Part shown: positions 1-7,817 of the stretch, one piece after another
How the letters are laid out: each line of letters begins with the position of its first letter
Numbering within the stretch: the first letter of the stretch is position 1
Source: SKVR01 sp046291875
Lineage (GTDB): Bacteria; Bacteroidota; Bacteroidia; Bacteroidales; UBA7960
Direction: 5' to 3'
DNA: 64,000 nucleotides
Assembly: GCA_046291875.1 (NCBI GenBank)
Contig: JBKBSF010000004.1
Span: forward strand, 124,001-188,000
The notes under the pieces: model-generated
The model's input: only the letters and a program-made list of their open reading frames with translations
The model's database searches: none
What the model was told of the DNA's origin: nothing
Translations under genes and position numbers: made by a program

Positions 1-29
1 CAAATTCATTTTATCGCCCGATAAGTGCT

Positions 30-1808
30 TTAGGGTTTCTCTGGTATAAAAAACTTATTAACATGCACTTGTTTTGTGGCGTTTTTTACCTGCAAAACAT
101 AGAAGGAAGCGGGTAAAAAAGACACATCCAGGCTGATTTCTGTGCTATTGTTTGCCAGAAACTGGTATTGAAGCAAACGCATTCCTGAAACTGAAAAAAC
201 TTCCACAACCCAATCACCCTTTTTACCCCCGGGAATACTGATCTGCAGATGTTGATCAGGCTGTCGCAACCAGCTGGAAACTTTGTCTTGTTCTTCGGCC
301 AGAGGCAGCGAAGTGTCAATCTGTGTGAAAACGACAAGTACATCGAGATCCTCTTCCACCTCAATCTGCATAGTGTTTTGATGAAAGCTGTTGCCATTGA
401 TCACAATCGAGTCGAGCTTCCAGCCCGGAAAGGGATCGGCAACCACAGTAAGGGTTTGTCCCTGCTGCAGGCTGTAGGTACCAGTGGCCGGATCGGTGGT
501 TCCCATTCCCTGCGAACGGATCTCCACATCGAAATACTGGGGTTCTTCAGGCTCGGCCATTGCTGGCACAATAATATCATTGTACAACAGGTCAAATATC
601 TGCTCTTCCACTTCGTAGAAGGCCGAATTCCATCCGTAATAATAATCTCCTGCACTGCCGTTGGTTACAAAAATGATCCCGAAATCGGGGTTCTTGTGAT
701 AGTACATGTCTGATATCAGACCATAGGCTTCACCAGCATGGCCGGTCATGGAGTATCCTGGCACCACGATATCTCCGTTTTCCTGGTTTGTAGTGATTTG
801 CAAGCCCAACCCCCAGGCATTGAACAGGTTATAGTAATTATTGCCGTTACTTCCATTGTATTGCCACTGAATATCGGTCATGAGTTCTACGGTTTGGGGT
901 TCAAGAATTTGTATACCCTTGTAGGAACCCATATTCATGAGCATTGACATAAATACTGAAAGATCCTCTGCCGATATGCGCAAACCACCCTGAGGGCCAA
1001 AGATAAAACCATTATGCCCTGGTACATATCCCGAATAATCAATGGGTGCAGGAAGCCCTGAGGGATAATTATCGGCCTGTGGGGCCCAAATACCGCACGA
1101 CATACGATAGAGCACAGCCAGATTGGAGGGGTCGTTGAGGTCGTGAATGTTGAAACTCCCTGAAATCCCTAAGGGTTGAAGTATATTCTGGCGGACAAAG
1201 ACATCAAACCGAGTGTCAGAAATCTTCTCAATTACACTGGCCAGAACACCATACCCCAGATTTGTATATCTGAAATAAGTACCAGGTGCGACATTGAGCC
1301 AGTTTCCTGCCGAATAGAAACTCCCCCCGGGAAGGAGCAACTGTTGCAAAGCAGGCGGATTGGCATTGTTGTAGGTTGTACCCAGAAAACCTCCATAGGT
1401 ATTACCATCCATTAAGCCGGAGGTGTGGGTAAGCAGCATCCGTGGCGTGATGGCAATGCCCGGATGGTGCGGATTGTTGATAGTATACCCCAGAATTTCA
1501 GAAATATTATCATCCAACCCCACCAACCCTTGCTCGTAGAGTTGCATAAAAGCGGTTGCCGTAACTGCTTTTGAGATGGATGCAATCCGGTAATGGGTGC
1601 GGGAGGTAACCGGTGTCTGGCTTGCAAAATTGGATAATCCCAGATGATGAGAAAAAATAATCTCGCCCTGGTACACGGCAACTACCGACATACCCATAAG
1701 ATTATTAACAGTGAATATCTGCTGCAACTCTTCTTCAGGAGTTTGCGCAGCCATGCGGCTGGTAAAAGAGAAAACAACCAGTAAAACAGTAAGGTAACGT
1801 TTGGCCAT
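30..1808 (-). CDS. Secreted serine hydrolase (beta-lactamase/PBP4-like family) with T9SS C-terminal domain
   Basis: Family of serine beta-lactamase-like hydrolases (class C / D-aminopeptidase / esterase type). Visible motifs are SISK (SxxK nucleophile, about residue 75), YTN (YxN, about residue 179) and HAG in place of KTG (about residue 355). I chose the ATG at 1808 because it begins MAKRYLTVLLVVFSF, a signal peptide ending near AAQ; the reading frame is open further upstream but that part runs into pabB and has no signal character. After the catalytic domain comes an InlB-like repeat domain (about 455-530) and then a T9SS type A sorting domain with the usual beta-strand pattern. It is likely exported and fixed on or released from the cell surface. 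The real substrate (beta-lactam, D-peptide, ester) cannot be told. It follows pabB by 71 nt on the same strand. Confidence 0.85.
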   Translation of the reverse strand: MAKRYLTVLLVVFSFTSRMAAQTPEEELQQIFTVNNLMGMSVVAVYQGEIIFSHHLGLSNFASQTPVTSRTHYRIASISKAVTATAFMQLYEQGLVGLDDNISEILGYTINNPHHPGIAITPRMLLTHTSGLMDGNTYGGFLGTTYNNANPPALQQLLLPGGSFYSAGNWLNVAPGTYFRYTNLGYGVLASVIEKISDTRFDVFVRQNILQPLGISGSFNIHDLNDPSNLAVLYRMSCGIWAPQADNYPSGLPAPIDYSGYVPGHNGFIFGPQGGLRISAEDLSVFMSMLMNMGSYKGIQILEPQTVELMTDIQWQYNGSNGNNYYNLFNAWGLGLQITTNQENGDIVVPGYSMTGHAGEAYGLISDMYYHKNPDFGIIFVTNGSAGDYYYGWNSAFYEVEEQIFDLLYNDIIVPAMAEPEEPQYFDVEIRSQGMGTTDPATGTYSLQQGQTLTVVADPFPGWKLDSIVINGNSFHQNTMQIEVEEDLDVLVVFTQIDTSLPLAEEQDKVSSWLRQPDQHLQISIPGGKKGDWVVEVFSVSGMRLLQYQFLANNSTEISLDVSFLPASFYVLQVKNATKQVHVNKFFIPEKP

Positions 1809-1879
1809 AGGTAGGTTTTGGTTAGGCTTTTGAGAAAGGATCGTTGTAAGAAAGACCGGGATCAAACAGTACATCCGGA

Positions 1880-3178
1880 TTAAAGGGTGGCATGAACCGC
1901 TTGCGCCATTGAGGCTGCTTTGAGCAGGCATTCTTTATACTCTTTCTCTGGCAAAGCATCAATGGTTATGGCACTTCCGGCCATAAAGCTAAGAAATTTT
2001 TCGGAGTGATTATACAGAATGCTGCGAATGATCACATTAAAATCGAAATCTTTGTTGGGTTCAATGTAGCCTACGGCACCCGAATACAACCCCCTTTTTG
2101 TAGCTTCACATTGTTCGATGATCTGCATTGCCCTGATTTTGGGAGCGCCGGTCATAGAGCCCATGGGAAAGGCTTCGCGCAAAGCATCTGTAAAATGCAG
2201 ATCGCTTCTGAGTTGTGAGCATACAGTCGATATCATCTGGTGCACCCTGGGGTAGGTATAGATGCCGAACAGTTCTTCCACTTTTACGCTGCCCTTTGTG
2301 GCTGTTTTTGAAAGGTCGTTGCGCACCAGATCTACAATCATCACATTCTCGCTACGTTCCTTAGGGTCGAGAAAAAGTTGCTGCTTAAGCATTTCATCCT
2401 CCCCGGCATCAGCACCCCTTCTTATGGTTCCTTTTATGGGCTGCGAGATGAGTTTGTTTCCTCGTTTTGCAAGAAAACGTTCGGGCGATGAGGAGATCAG
2501 AAACCGGTCGTTATACCTGAAAAAACATGCAAAAGGAGATGGGTTTGATGTATTCATAGAGACAAAGGTCTCTACCGGCTGAATGACTGCATCCTCAGCA
2601 AAAAACTCAATACAGTAGTTGGCTTCGTAGATATCACCTGCCTGTATATGCTTTTGCATTTGGCGAACCTTTTCCATGTATTCTTTTTGGCTAACCCTGT
2701 GCCGGAGAGTAACCTTTTCCTGCGCGAAGGGTTCTGCAGAGGCCTGCAAAACCTCGCTGAGCCATTGCGCCGGATCGAGCGGATCGCCGGGCACTAAACC
2801 CAGCCGGATATGATCCTTAAAAAACTGCACCAATAACCGTGGCACAAAAAAATGCATCTGGGGAAACCCAATGCCGTCAGGATGGTTTGAGGTCAGGTCT
2901 TCCAGCTGGTTTTTCAGGTCATAGGACAAAAAGCCGAATATCCAGTCCTGGTGTTGATCAGAAAAATCTTTCAGGCATGAAAATGCATGCTGATCGGGAG
3001 TACAATGGGTTATACTTCCTATTGCAAGTAAAGCGTGGTGTTTACCATAGGGGTCGCTGTGAGGCGAATTACTTACCAGAAATGCAACCCGATCGAAACC
3101 TTTATGTGCCCAACGCAAAAAGCGTGAGGCATATTCTGTGGCATTCTCCAGGCTCAGGGTATGGTATTGGCGCTCCAT
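1880..3178 (-). CDS. pabB: Aminodeoxychorismate synthase component I
   Basis: Chorismate-binding enzyme of folate synthesis: converts chorismate to 4-amino-4-deoxychorismate with ammonia from a glutaminase partner (PabA), which is not in this window. The C-terminal chorismate-binding domain shows PIKGT near residue 244; the lysine here is the PabB-type residue, whereas anthranilate synthase TrpE has alanine (PIAGT). The second signature PMGSMTGAPK lies near residue 340. The length (432 aa) is normal for a PabB without a fused glutaminase or lyase domain. The 93-nt gap upstream holds a hairpin. Anthranilate synthase is the main alternative, disfavoured by the lysine. Confidence 0.88.
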   Translation of the reverse strand: MERQYHTLSLENATEYASRFLRWAHKGFDRVAFLVSNSPHSDPYGKHHALLAIGSITHCTPDQHAFSCLKDFSDQHQDWIFGFLSYDLKNQLEDLTSNHPDGIGFPQMHFFVPRLLVQFFKDHIRLGLVPGDPLDPAQWLSEVLQASAEPFAQEKVTLRHRVSQKEYMEKVRQMQKHIQAGDIYEANYCIEFFAEDAVIQPVETFVSMNTSNPSPFACFFRYNDRFLISSSPERFLAKRGNKLISQPIKGTIRRGADAGEDEMLKQQLFLDPKERSENVMIVDLVRNDLSKTATKGSVKVEELFGIYTYPRVHQMISTVCSQLRSDLHFTDALREAFPMGSMTGAPKIRAMQIIEQCEATKRGLYSGAVGYIEPNKDFDFNVIIRSILYNHSEKFLSFMAGSAITIDALPEKEYKECLLKAASMAQAVHATL

Positions 3179-3209
3179 GTATTGCTAAGGTAGATTAGTG
3201 CTATGCAAG

Positions 3210-3244
3210 AACCGGCCCGTCATTATTTACTTGACGGGCCGGTT
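3210..3244 (-). terminator. Hairpin between korB and pabB
   Basis: Perfect 13-bp inverted repeat: arms 3210-3222 and 3232-3244, core CCGGCCCGTCA, loop 9 nt. It lies just after the korB stop on the minus strand. The T-run after the stem is weak in either direction, so it may slow or process the transcript rather than end it fully. Confidence 0.65.
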
Positions 3245-3271
3245 TCTGTTCAATCAGGTACTGAGAAAAGA

Positions 3272-4303
3272 CTAAATGTCCCAGGTGTCGCCACTGTTAA
3301 GCAGATCATCCATGCACTTTATACGTGAATTTTCTATGGCGTATTCGATCTGTTCTTCTACCAGGTCGTCGTAAGTGTGAGCCTTGGCAGAGCGTATCAC
3401 TCCCATGGCCACCGGATAATCGGGTCCCATCATTCTTCCCAGCATCCTGTGTATACCAGGATCGGGATTGAACTGATCGTGAATAAGGATGTCTTTTTCG
3501 GTAATACCACCTACCCCTATTTTTACAGCATAAAGGCTGGTACCTTTGAGAATAATCCCCATATCGTTGTTTTTGCCATAGATCATAGGCTCTCCATGTC
3601 TGAGGATCAACTGATTTTCTTCTCTCTTTTCTCTTGAGGTAACCGGGGCATGGGCTTTGTCGTTGAAAATAATACAGTTTTCAAGTATTTCCACCACAGA
3701 GGTACCATCATGCTTGGCAGCTTCATAGAGCACCTCGGTCATGAGTTTCACGTTGTTGTCGGGCACGCGGGCAAAGAATGTGCCCTGGGCACCCATTACC
3801 AGGCCTGCTGTAATAAAAGGATGTTCGATGGTACCCTGGGGCGATGTTTTGGTAACCTGCCCCATGGGAGTGGTTGGCGAATACTGTCCTTTGGTAAGAC
3901 CGTAGATCTGGTTATTGAACAACAGGATGTTCACATCGATATTTCTGCGAATGATGTGAATGAAGTGGTTTCCGCCAATGGCCATAGAGTCGCCATCGCC
4001 GGTGGCAATCCATACACTAAGATCGGGGTTGGCAATTTTCACTCCACTGGCAATGGCTGCTGCCCTGCCGTGGATACCATGAAAACCATAGGTGTTTACG
4101 TAGTAGGGGAAGCGCGAGGAGCAACCAATACCCGAAACAATAGCGAAATTTTCTTTTTTGTATCCTATTTTGGGAAATACATTTTCTACCGCCGTTAGGA
4201 TGGCATGCCCACCGCATCCGGGGCACCATTTTACCATCTGGTCGCTGGCAAAATCTTCCTTGGTAAGAGGAACAGGAGATTTTTCTATTCTTTTATCTAA
4301 CAT
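3272..4303 (-). CDS. korB: 2-oxoacid:ferredoxin oxidoreductase, beta subunit (TPP-binding)
   Basis: Beta subunit of a 2-oxoglutarate/2-oxoacid:ferredoxin oxidoreductase, which decarboxylates a 2-oxoacid to its CoA thioester and reduces ferredoxin. The N-terminus has CPGCG (about residue 28), which supplies Fe-S ligands in this family; IATGDGDSMAIGGNHF and the following LLFNNQIYGLTKGQ form the TPP/Mg2+ site. Its ATG shares one base with the korA stop (TAATG), so the two are translated together. A separate delta-ferredoxin subunit is absent, and the free ferredoxin at 6596 is a plausible electron acceptor. Exact 2-oxoacid (2-oxoglutarate versus branched-chain) is inferred only from family resemblance. 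Confidence 0.92.
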   Translation of the reverse strand: MLDKRIEKSPVPLTKEDFASDQMVKWCPGCGGHAILTAVENVFPKIGYKKENFAIVSGIGCSSRFPYYVNTYGFHGIHGRAAAIASGVKIANPDLSVWIATGDGDSMAIGGNHFIHIIRRNIDVNILLFNNQIYGLTKGQYSPTTPMGQVTKTSPQGTIEHPFITAGLVMGAQGTFFARVPDNNVKLMTEVLYEAAKHDGTSVVEILENCIIFNDKAHAPVTSREKREENQLILRHGEPMIYGKNNDMGIILKGTSLYAVKIGVGGITEKDILIHDQFNPDPGIHRMLGRMMGPDYPVAMGVIRSAKAHTYDDLVEEQIEYAIENSRIKCMDDLLNSGDTWDI

Positions 4304-6150
4304 TATTTTTCCTCCAGAGTTTTGGTGAATACCTCGGTAAGCTCTTTAACATGAAATGGCAATCCCTGCACCTTGTTGTATTGCAGGTATTTGAAGTCGG
4401 GATGGGTCATGCGCAGGTAGTTTACAAACTGCCCCTTGTTGAGTTCGCACACCAGGATCTTTTTAAATCCTTTGAACACCTCTGCAGTGTTCTTTGGTAA
4501 AGGCATGATATAATTGAATTGTGCGAGGCTGATCTTATGACCTGCTTTCTGCATCTGCCCAACGGCAGATTTAAGCATTCCTTCGGTGCCACCCCAACCT
4601 ACAACCAAGAGGTCGCCGGTGGATTCGCCCATAATTTCCTGTTCAGGAATATAGTCGGCCACCCGCATCACTTTATCTTCACGGATATTTACCATGAGTT
4701 CGTGATTGAGGGGATCAGTAGAAACTAATCCATCGATATTGGTTTTTTCGAGCCCTCCGATGCGATGCCTTAGCCCTTCGGTGCCCGGCAGTGCCCATTT
4801 GCGTGCAAGGGTTACTGCATCGCGGCGATAGGGTTTAAAGTCGGGGTCGTTGGGTTCTGCCAGGGGAGGATTGATCGTTGGCAGATCCGCCATTTTAGGA
4901 ATTTTAAACAACTCAGAGCCAAAGCCCATATGCCCATCGGTAAGCAACATAACCGGGGTCATATGTTCCATAGAGAGTTTGGAAGCCATAAAGGCATAGT
5001 GGAAGCAGCTGGCAGGGCTTGAGGCGGCAATTACGATCATGGGAGCCTCGCCATTGCGGCCAAACAGAGCCTGGAAGAGATCACTCTGCTCACTCTTTGT
5101 AGGCATACCGGTAGAGGGGCCTGCACGTTGCACATTCACAACCACCAGGGGTAATTCGGTAATTACAGCAAGGCCCAGTGCCTCACTTTTAAGAGATAAA
5201 CCAGGACCCGAGGTTGTGGTTACAGCCATTGAACCGGCAAAACTGGCACCAATGGCAGAGCAAATCCCTGCAATTTCGTCTTCGGCCTGAAAAACCCTGG
5301 CGCCAAGAGATTTGTGCCTGGCAAGTTCCATAAGGATTTCTGTTGCCGGGGTAATGGGATAGGAACCCAGAAACAACGGACGACCGCTTTTCTCAGCGGC
5401 AGCCAGCAAACCCCATGCTGTAGCAACATTTCCGGTAATGTTGCGATAGCGGCCTTTTTCCATGGGGGCAGGCCCTACCTTAATAGTGGAAGCAATGGCT
5501 TCAACGGTTTCGGCATAGTTGTAGCCGGCCTTTAATGCCACCTGGTTGGCCTGTACCACATCAGGCTTATTACGGAATTTTTTCAGGATAAAATCCAGGG
5601 TCATGTCAAGGTTGCGCTGGAAAAGGAAATACATCATCCCCAGCACAAACATGTTCTTGGTCTTTTCGGCCATGCGTTTGTCTACATCCAAACTGCTGAG
5701 GCTTTCTTTGGTTAGCACTGAAATAGGTGCTTTGATAAGATGGTAGGAATTGAGGCTTCCATCCTCAAGGGGGTTGGTCTTGTACCCGGCTTTTTCAATG
5801 CCTTTTTCATCGAAGGCAGATTCGTCGACGATGATAGTGGCACCCACTTTGGCCCATTTGAGGTTGGCCTTCAGGGAAGCAGGGTTCATGGCCACCAGCA
5901 CATCGCACATATCGCCCGATGTGTAGATTTTTCTCTGACCAAGATGCACCTGAAACCCACTCACCCCGGCGACAGTATTCTGGGGAGCGCGAATTTCGGC
6001 GGGAAAATCAGGAAATGTTGCAAGGTCGTTGCCAGCCAGCGCAGCAGTGTCGGAAAACAGGGTTCCCGTAAGTTGCATACCGTCGCCGGAATCACCAACA
6101 AACTTCACCACAACATCTTCCAATTCCACGATATTCTTTTGTTTTGCCAT
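4303..6150 (-). CDS. korA: 2-oxoacid:ferredoxin oxidoreductase, fused gamma-alpha subunit
   Basis: Single 615-residue chain that fuses the gamma domain (about 1-190, with GDSGDGMQLTG near the N-terminus) to the alpha pyrimidine-binding domain (from about 205, with YPITPATE and TTTSGPGLSLK), followed by the C-terminal transketolase-like domain. It works with KorB as the alpha-beta heterodimer unit of a KGOR. The gene is first in a korA-korB unit; the 445-nt gap upstream holds a candidate minus-strand promoter (6302-6334) and a palindromic hairpin (6249-6266). The fused gamma-alpha form is common in Bacteroidota. Confidence 0.92.
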   Translation of the reverse strand: MAKQKNIVELEDVVVKFVGDSGDGMQLTGTLFSDTAALAGNDLATFPDFPAEIRAPQNTVAGVSGFQVHLGQRKIYTSGDMCDVLVAMNPASLKANLKWAKVGATIIVDESAFDEKGIEKAGYKTNPLEDGSLNSYHLIKAPISVLTKESLSSLDVDKRMAEKTKNMFVLGMMYFLFQRNLDMTLDFILKKFRNKPDVVQANQVALKAGYNYAETVEAIASTIKVGPAPMEKGRYRNITGNVATAWGLLAAAEKSGRPLFLGSYPITPATEILMELARHKSLGARVFQAEDEIAGICSAIGASFAGSMAVTTTSGPGLSLKSEALGLAVITELPLVVVNVQRAGPSTGMPTKSEQSDLFQALFGRNGEAPMIVIAASSPASCFHYAFMASKLSMEHMTPVMLLTDGHMGFGSELFKIPKMADLPTINPPLAEPNDPDFKPYRRDAVTLARKWALPGTEGLRHRIGGLEKTNIDGLVSTDPLNHELMVNIREDKVMRVADYIPEQEIMGESTGDLLVVGWGGTEGMLKSAVGQMQKAGHKISLAQFNYIMPLPKNTAEVFKGFKKILVCELNKGQFVNYLRMTHPDFKYLQYNKVQGLPFHVKELTEVFTKTLEEK

Positions 6151-6248
6151 AATGAATGAATTTGCTTTGATCTAATTAAGGATTTAAAAGTGATTCTTTA
6201 TATGTGTATTGATGAAAAGCTGACAAAACCCCCTAAAAATGCTATCGG

Positions 6249-6266
6249 TGAAAACGCTAGTTTTCA
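6249..6266. promoter_or_regulatory. Palindromic hairpin in the korA leader
   Basis: TGAAAAC (6249-6255), loop GCTA, GTTTTCA (6260-6266): a perfect 7-bp inverted repeat between the candidate korA promoter and the korA start. It may be an operator or a leader hairpin; nothing in the sequence decides which. Confidence 0.4.
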
Positions 6267-6301
6267 GGGTTATTCCCAGCAAAATATACCCTTTCGGACT
6301 G

Positions 6302-6334
6302 CGAAGTTAATTGTTTAATTTTGAACTGATCAAA
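6302..6334 (-). promoter_or_regulatory. Candidate korA promoter
   Basis: Read on the minus strand, TTTG (6334-6331), a 21-nt spacer and TAACTTCG (6309-6302) resemble the Bacteroidota -33/-7 pair, with one mismatch to TAnnTTTG. The leader would be about 145 nt. Apart from this, the hairpin below it and the ferredoxin -7 box, I see nothing in the 6151-6595 gap. Confidence 0.35.
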
Positions 6335-6543
6335 AAAATCGGAGACTTTTTTCCTTCTCTGTTTTTGGTTTTTTTTTTGCTCTCTCCATGACGCGTTTTC
6401 ACCAGACCAACAACACACATACATGCAATAAATACTTCTGGTTTCATCTTGCGAGTCAGTGCTTTCTGCTGCAAAGTTTATTTAAAACAATTTCAAATTA
6501 CCCTTTGCGACGAATTTTTCTTAGGTAGTTTCAATTAACGACT

Positions 6544-6551
6544 TATATTTG
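6544..6551 (+). promoter_or_regulatory. Candidate -7 box of the ferredoxin gene
   Basis: TATATTTG matches the Bacteroidota -7 consensus TAnnTTTG exactly and stands 44 nt before the ferredoxin ATG. No good TTTG is found about 19 nt upstream, so the call rests on the -7 box alone. Confidence 0.4.
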
Positions 6552-6595
6552 CAAGTGGAATTAACACTATTTTATAAACTAAAATCTGTAGACTA

Positions 6596-6763
6596 ATGGC
6601 TTATATTATCACCGAAGATTGTACTGCTTGTGGCAGCTGCATCGACGAATGCCCCGTAGACGCGATTGCTGAAGGAGATATCTATAAAATTGATCCTGAT
6701 GTATGCACTGACTGTGGTTCATGCGCAGATGTATGCCCGGTTGAAGCAATTCACCCAGCATAA
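6596..6763 (+). CDS. 2[4Fe-4S] ferredoxin
   Basis: A 55-residue protein starting MAYIITEDCTACGSC. It carries two clostridial-type cluster motifs: CTACGSCIDECP and CTDCGSCADVCP, that is eight cysteines in two CxxCxxCxxxCP sets. Such ferredoxins are low-potential electron carriers in the cytoplasm. It is divergent from korAB, the 2-oxoacid:ferredoxin oxidoreductase, and is a natural electron acceptor for it. It is monocistronic: its own -7 box upstream and an intrinsic terminator just downstream. A reading frame this short is easily missed, but the doubled motif leaves little doubt. Confidence 0.95.
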   Translation: MAYIITEDCTACGSCIDECPVDAIAEGDIYKIDPDVCTDCGSCADVCPVEAIHPA

Positions 6764-6787
6764 TTTCTAAAACTGCCCGAGGCAGAT

Positions 6788-6834
6788 CGAAAAAAAAAGA
6801 CTGTTTCTTTCTGAGAAACGGTCTTTTTTTATTT
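6788..6834 (+). terminator. Intrinsic terminator after the ferredoxin gene
   Basis: An A-run, the stem AGACTGTTTCT / AGAAACGGTCT (one wobble) with a short loop, then a T-run. The A-run before and T-run after make it work in both directions; it closes the ferredoxin transcript. Confidence 0.85.
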
Positions 6835-6974
6835 TTAAACTCACTCATCCAGCTGAAACTTGCATGTTAAAACGAATTTATTCAGATGCATTGTCTTAAC
6901 CCAAAGCATAGAATTGATATTTGTTTTCAGAAACAATAGTAAATTAGCGGCTTAAAAAAGCAGACCCCGAAAAA

Positions 6975-7814
6975 GTGAAGCAATCTAATCAAACCAAGGA
7001 AAGTTCAGATCAGGATACCGGTAAAACAATGTCTTTCTGGGAGCATCTGGAAGAGTTACGATCGCACCTGGTGAGGTCGGCTGTTGCCATATTTATACTT
7101 GCGGTAGCGGCCTTTATTGCCAAGGATATCATTTTCGACTATATTATACTGTCACCCAAAGAGCCCTATTTTATTACCAACCGGTTCTTTTGCTACATGA
7201 GTCGTTTGATGAACATGCCTGTGCTTTGCATCAACCAGTTTCCGGTAGATATTATCAATATCGAACTGGCCGGGCAGTTCAAAACCCACATCCTGGTTTC
7301 GCTCATTGCAGGTGTTATTGTTGCATTCCCTTACATATTGTGGGAGTTCTGGAGGTTTATTACCCCGGCACTTCACCCGAGGGAAAAAGCCAACAGCCGG
7401 TTTGCAGTGTTTATTACCTCCTTTTTGTTTCTCTCCGGAGTATGTTTCAGCTATTTTCTTATTGCACCGCTCACCATCAATTTCCTGGGGTCGTACCAGG
7501 TAAGTTCCATGGTGGCCAACCAGATTGCCCTTCGCTCCTACATTACCACCGTAACCATGGTAACCTTTGCCACGGGTTTGGTTTTTGAGCTTCCCATCAT
7601 CGTGTATTTCCTCAGCCGCATCGGTATGCTTACCCCTGAGTTTATGAGAAAAAACCGCAAGGTGGCCTTTATCCTGATCATTGTGCTGGCAGCGATCATT
7701 ACCCCGCCCGACGTATTCAGCCAGATCCTGGTAGGAATTCCTTTGTATGTGCTCTATGAAATCTCCATCGGGATATCAAAAAGGGTAAATCTGCAGCGTG
7801 AAGCGGAGATGTAG
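6975..7814 (+). CDS. tatC: Sec-independent (Tat) protein translocase TatC
   Basis: Polytopic inner-membrane receptor of twin-arginine export. MSFWEHLEELRSHL is the classic TatC N-terminal cytoplasmic motif, and six hydrophobic segments follow; the region MRKNRKVAFILIIVLAAI with ITPPDVFSQ is the typical last third. The reading frame opens with GTG at 6975, adding 18 polar residues before the conserved motif; ATG at 7029 would start directly at MSFWEHLEELR and is a real alternative. No TatA/B gene is adjacent. It converges on the aminopeptidase gene with only 3 nt between the two stops. Confidence 0.93.
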   Translation: MKQSNQTKESSDQDTGKTMSFWEHLEELRSHLVRSAVAIFILAVAAFIAKDIIFDYIILSPKEPYFITNRFFCYMSRLMNMPVLCINQFPVDIINIELAGQFKTHILVSLIAGVIVAFPYILWEFWRFITPALHPREKANSRFAVFITSFLFLSGVCFSYFLIAPLTINFLGSYQVSSMVANQIALRSYITTVTMVTFATGLVFELPIIVYFLSRIGMLTPEFMRKNRKVAFILIIVLAAIITPPDVFSQILVGIPLYVLYEISIGISKRVNLQREAEM

Positions 7815-7817
7815 TCT

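Noticed and set aside
1809..1931. Upstream extension of the serine hydrolase
   Set aside because: It overlaps the end of pabB and would bury the signal peptide in the middle of the protein.
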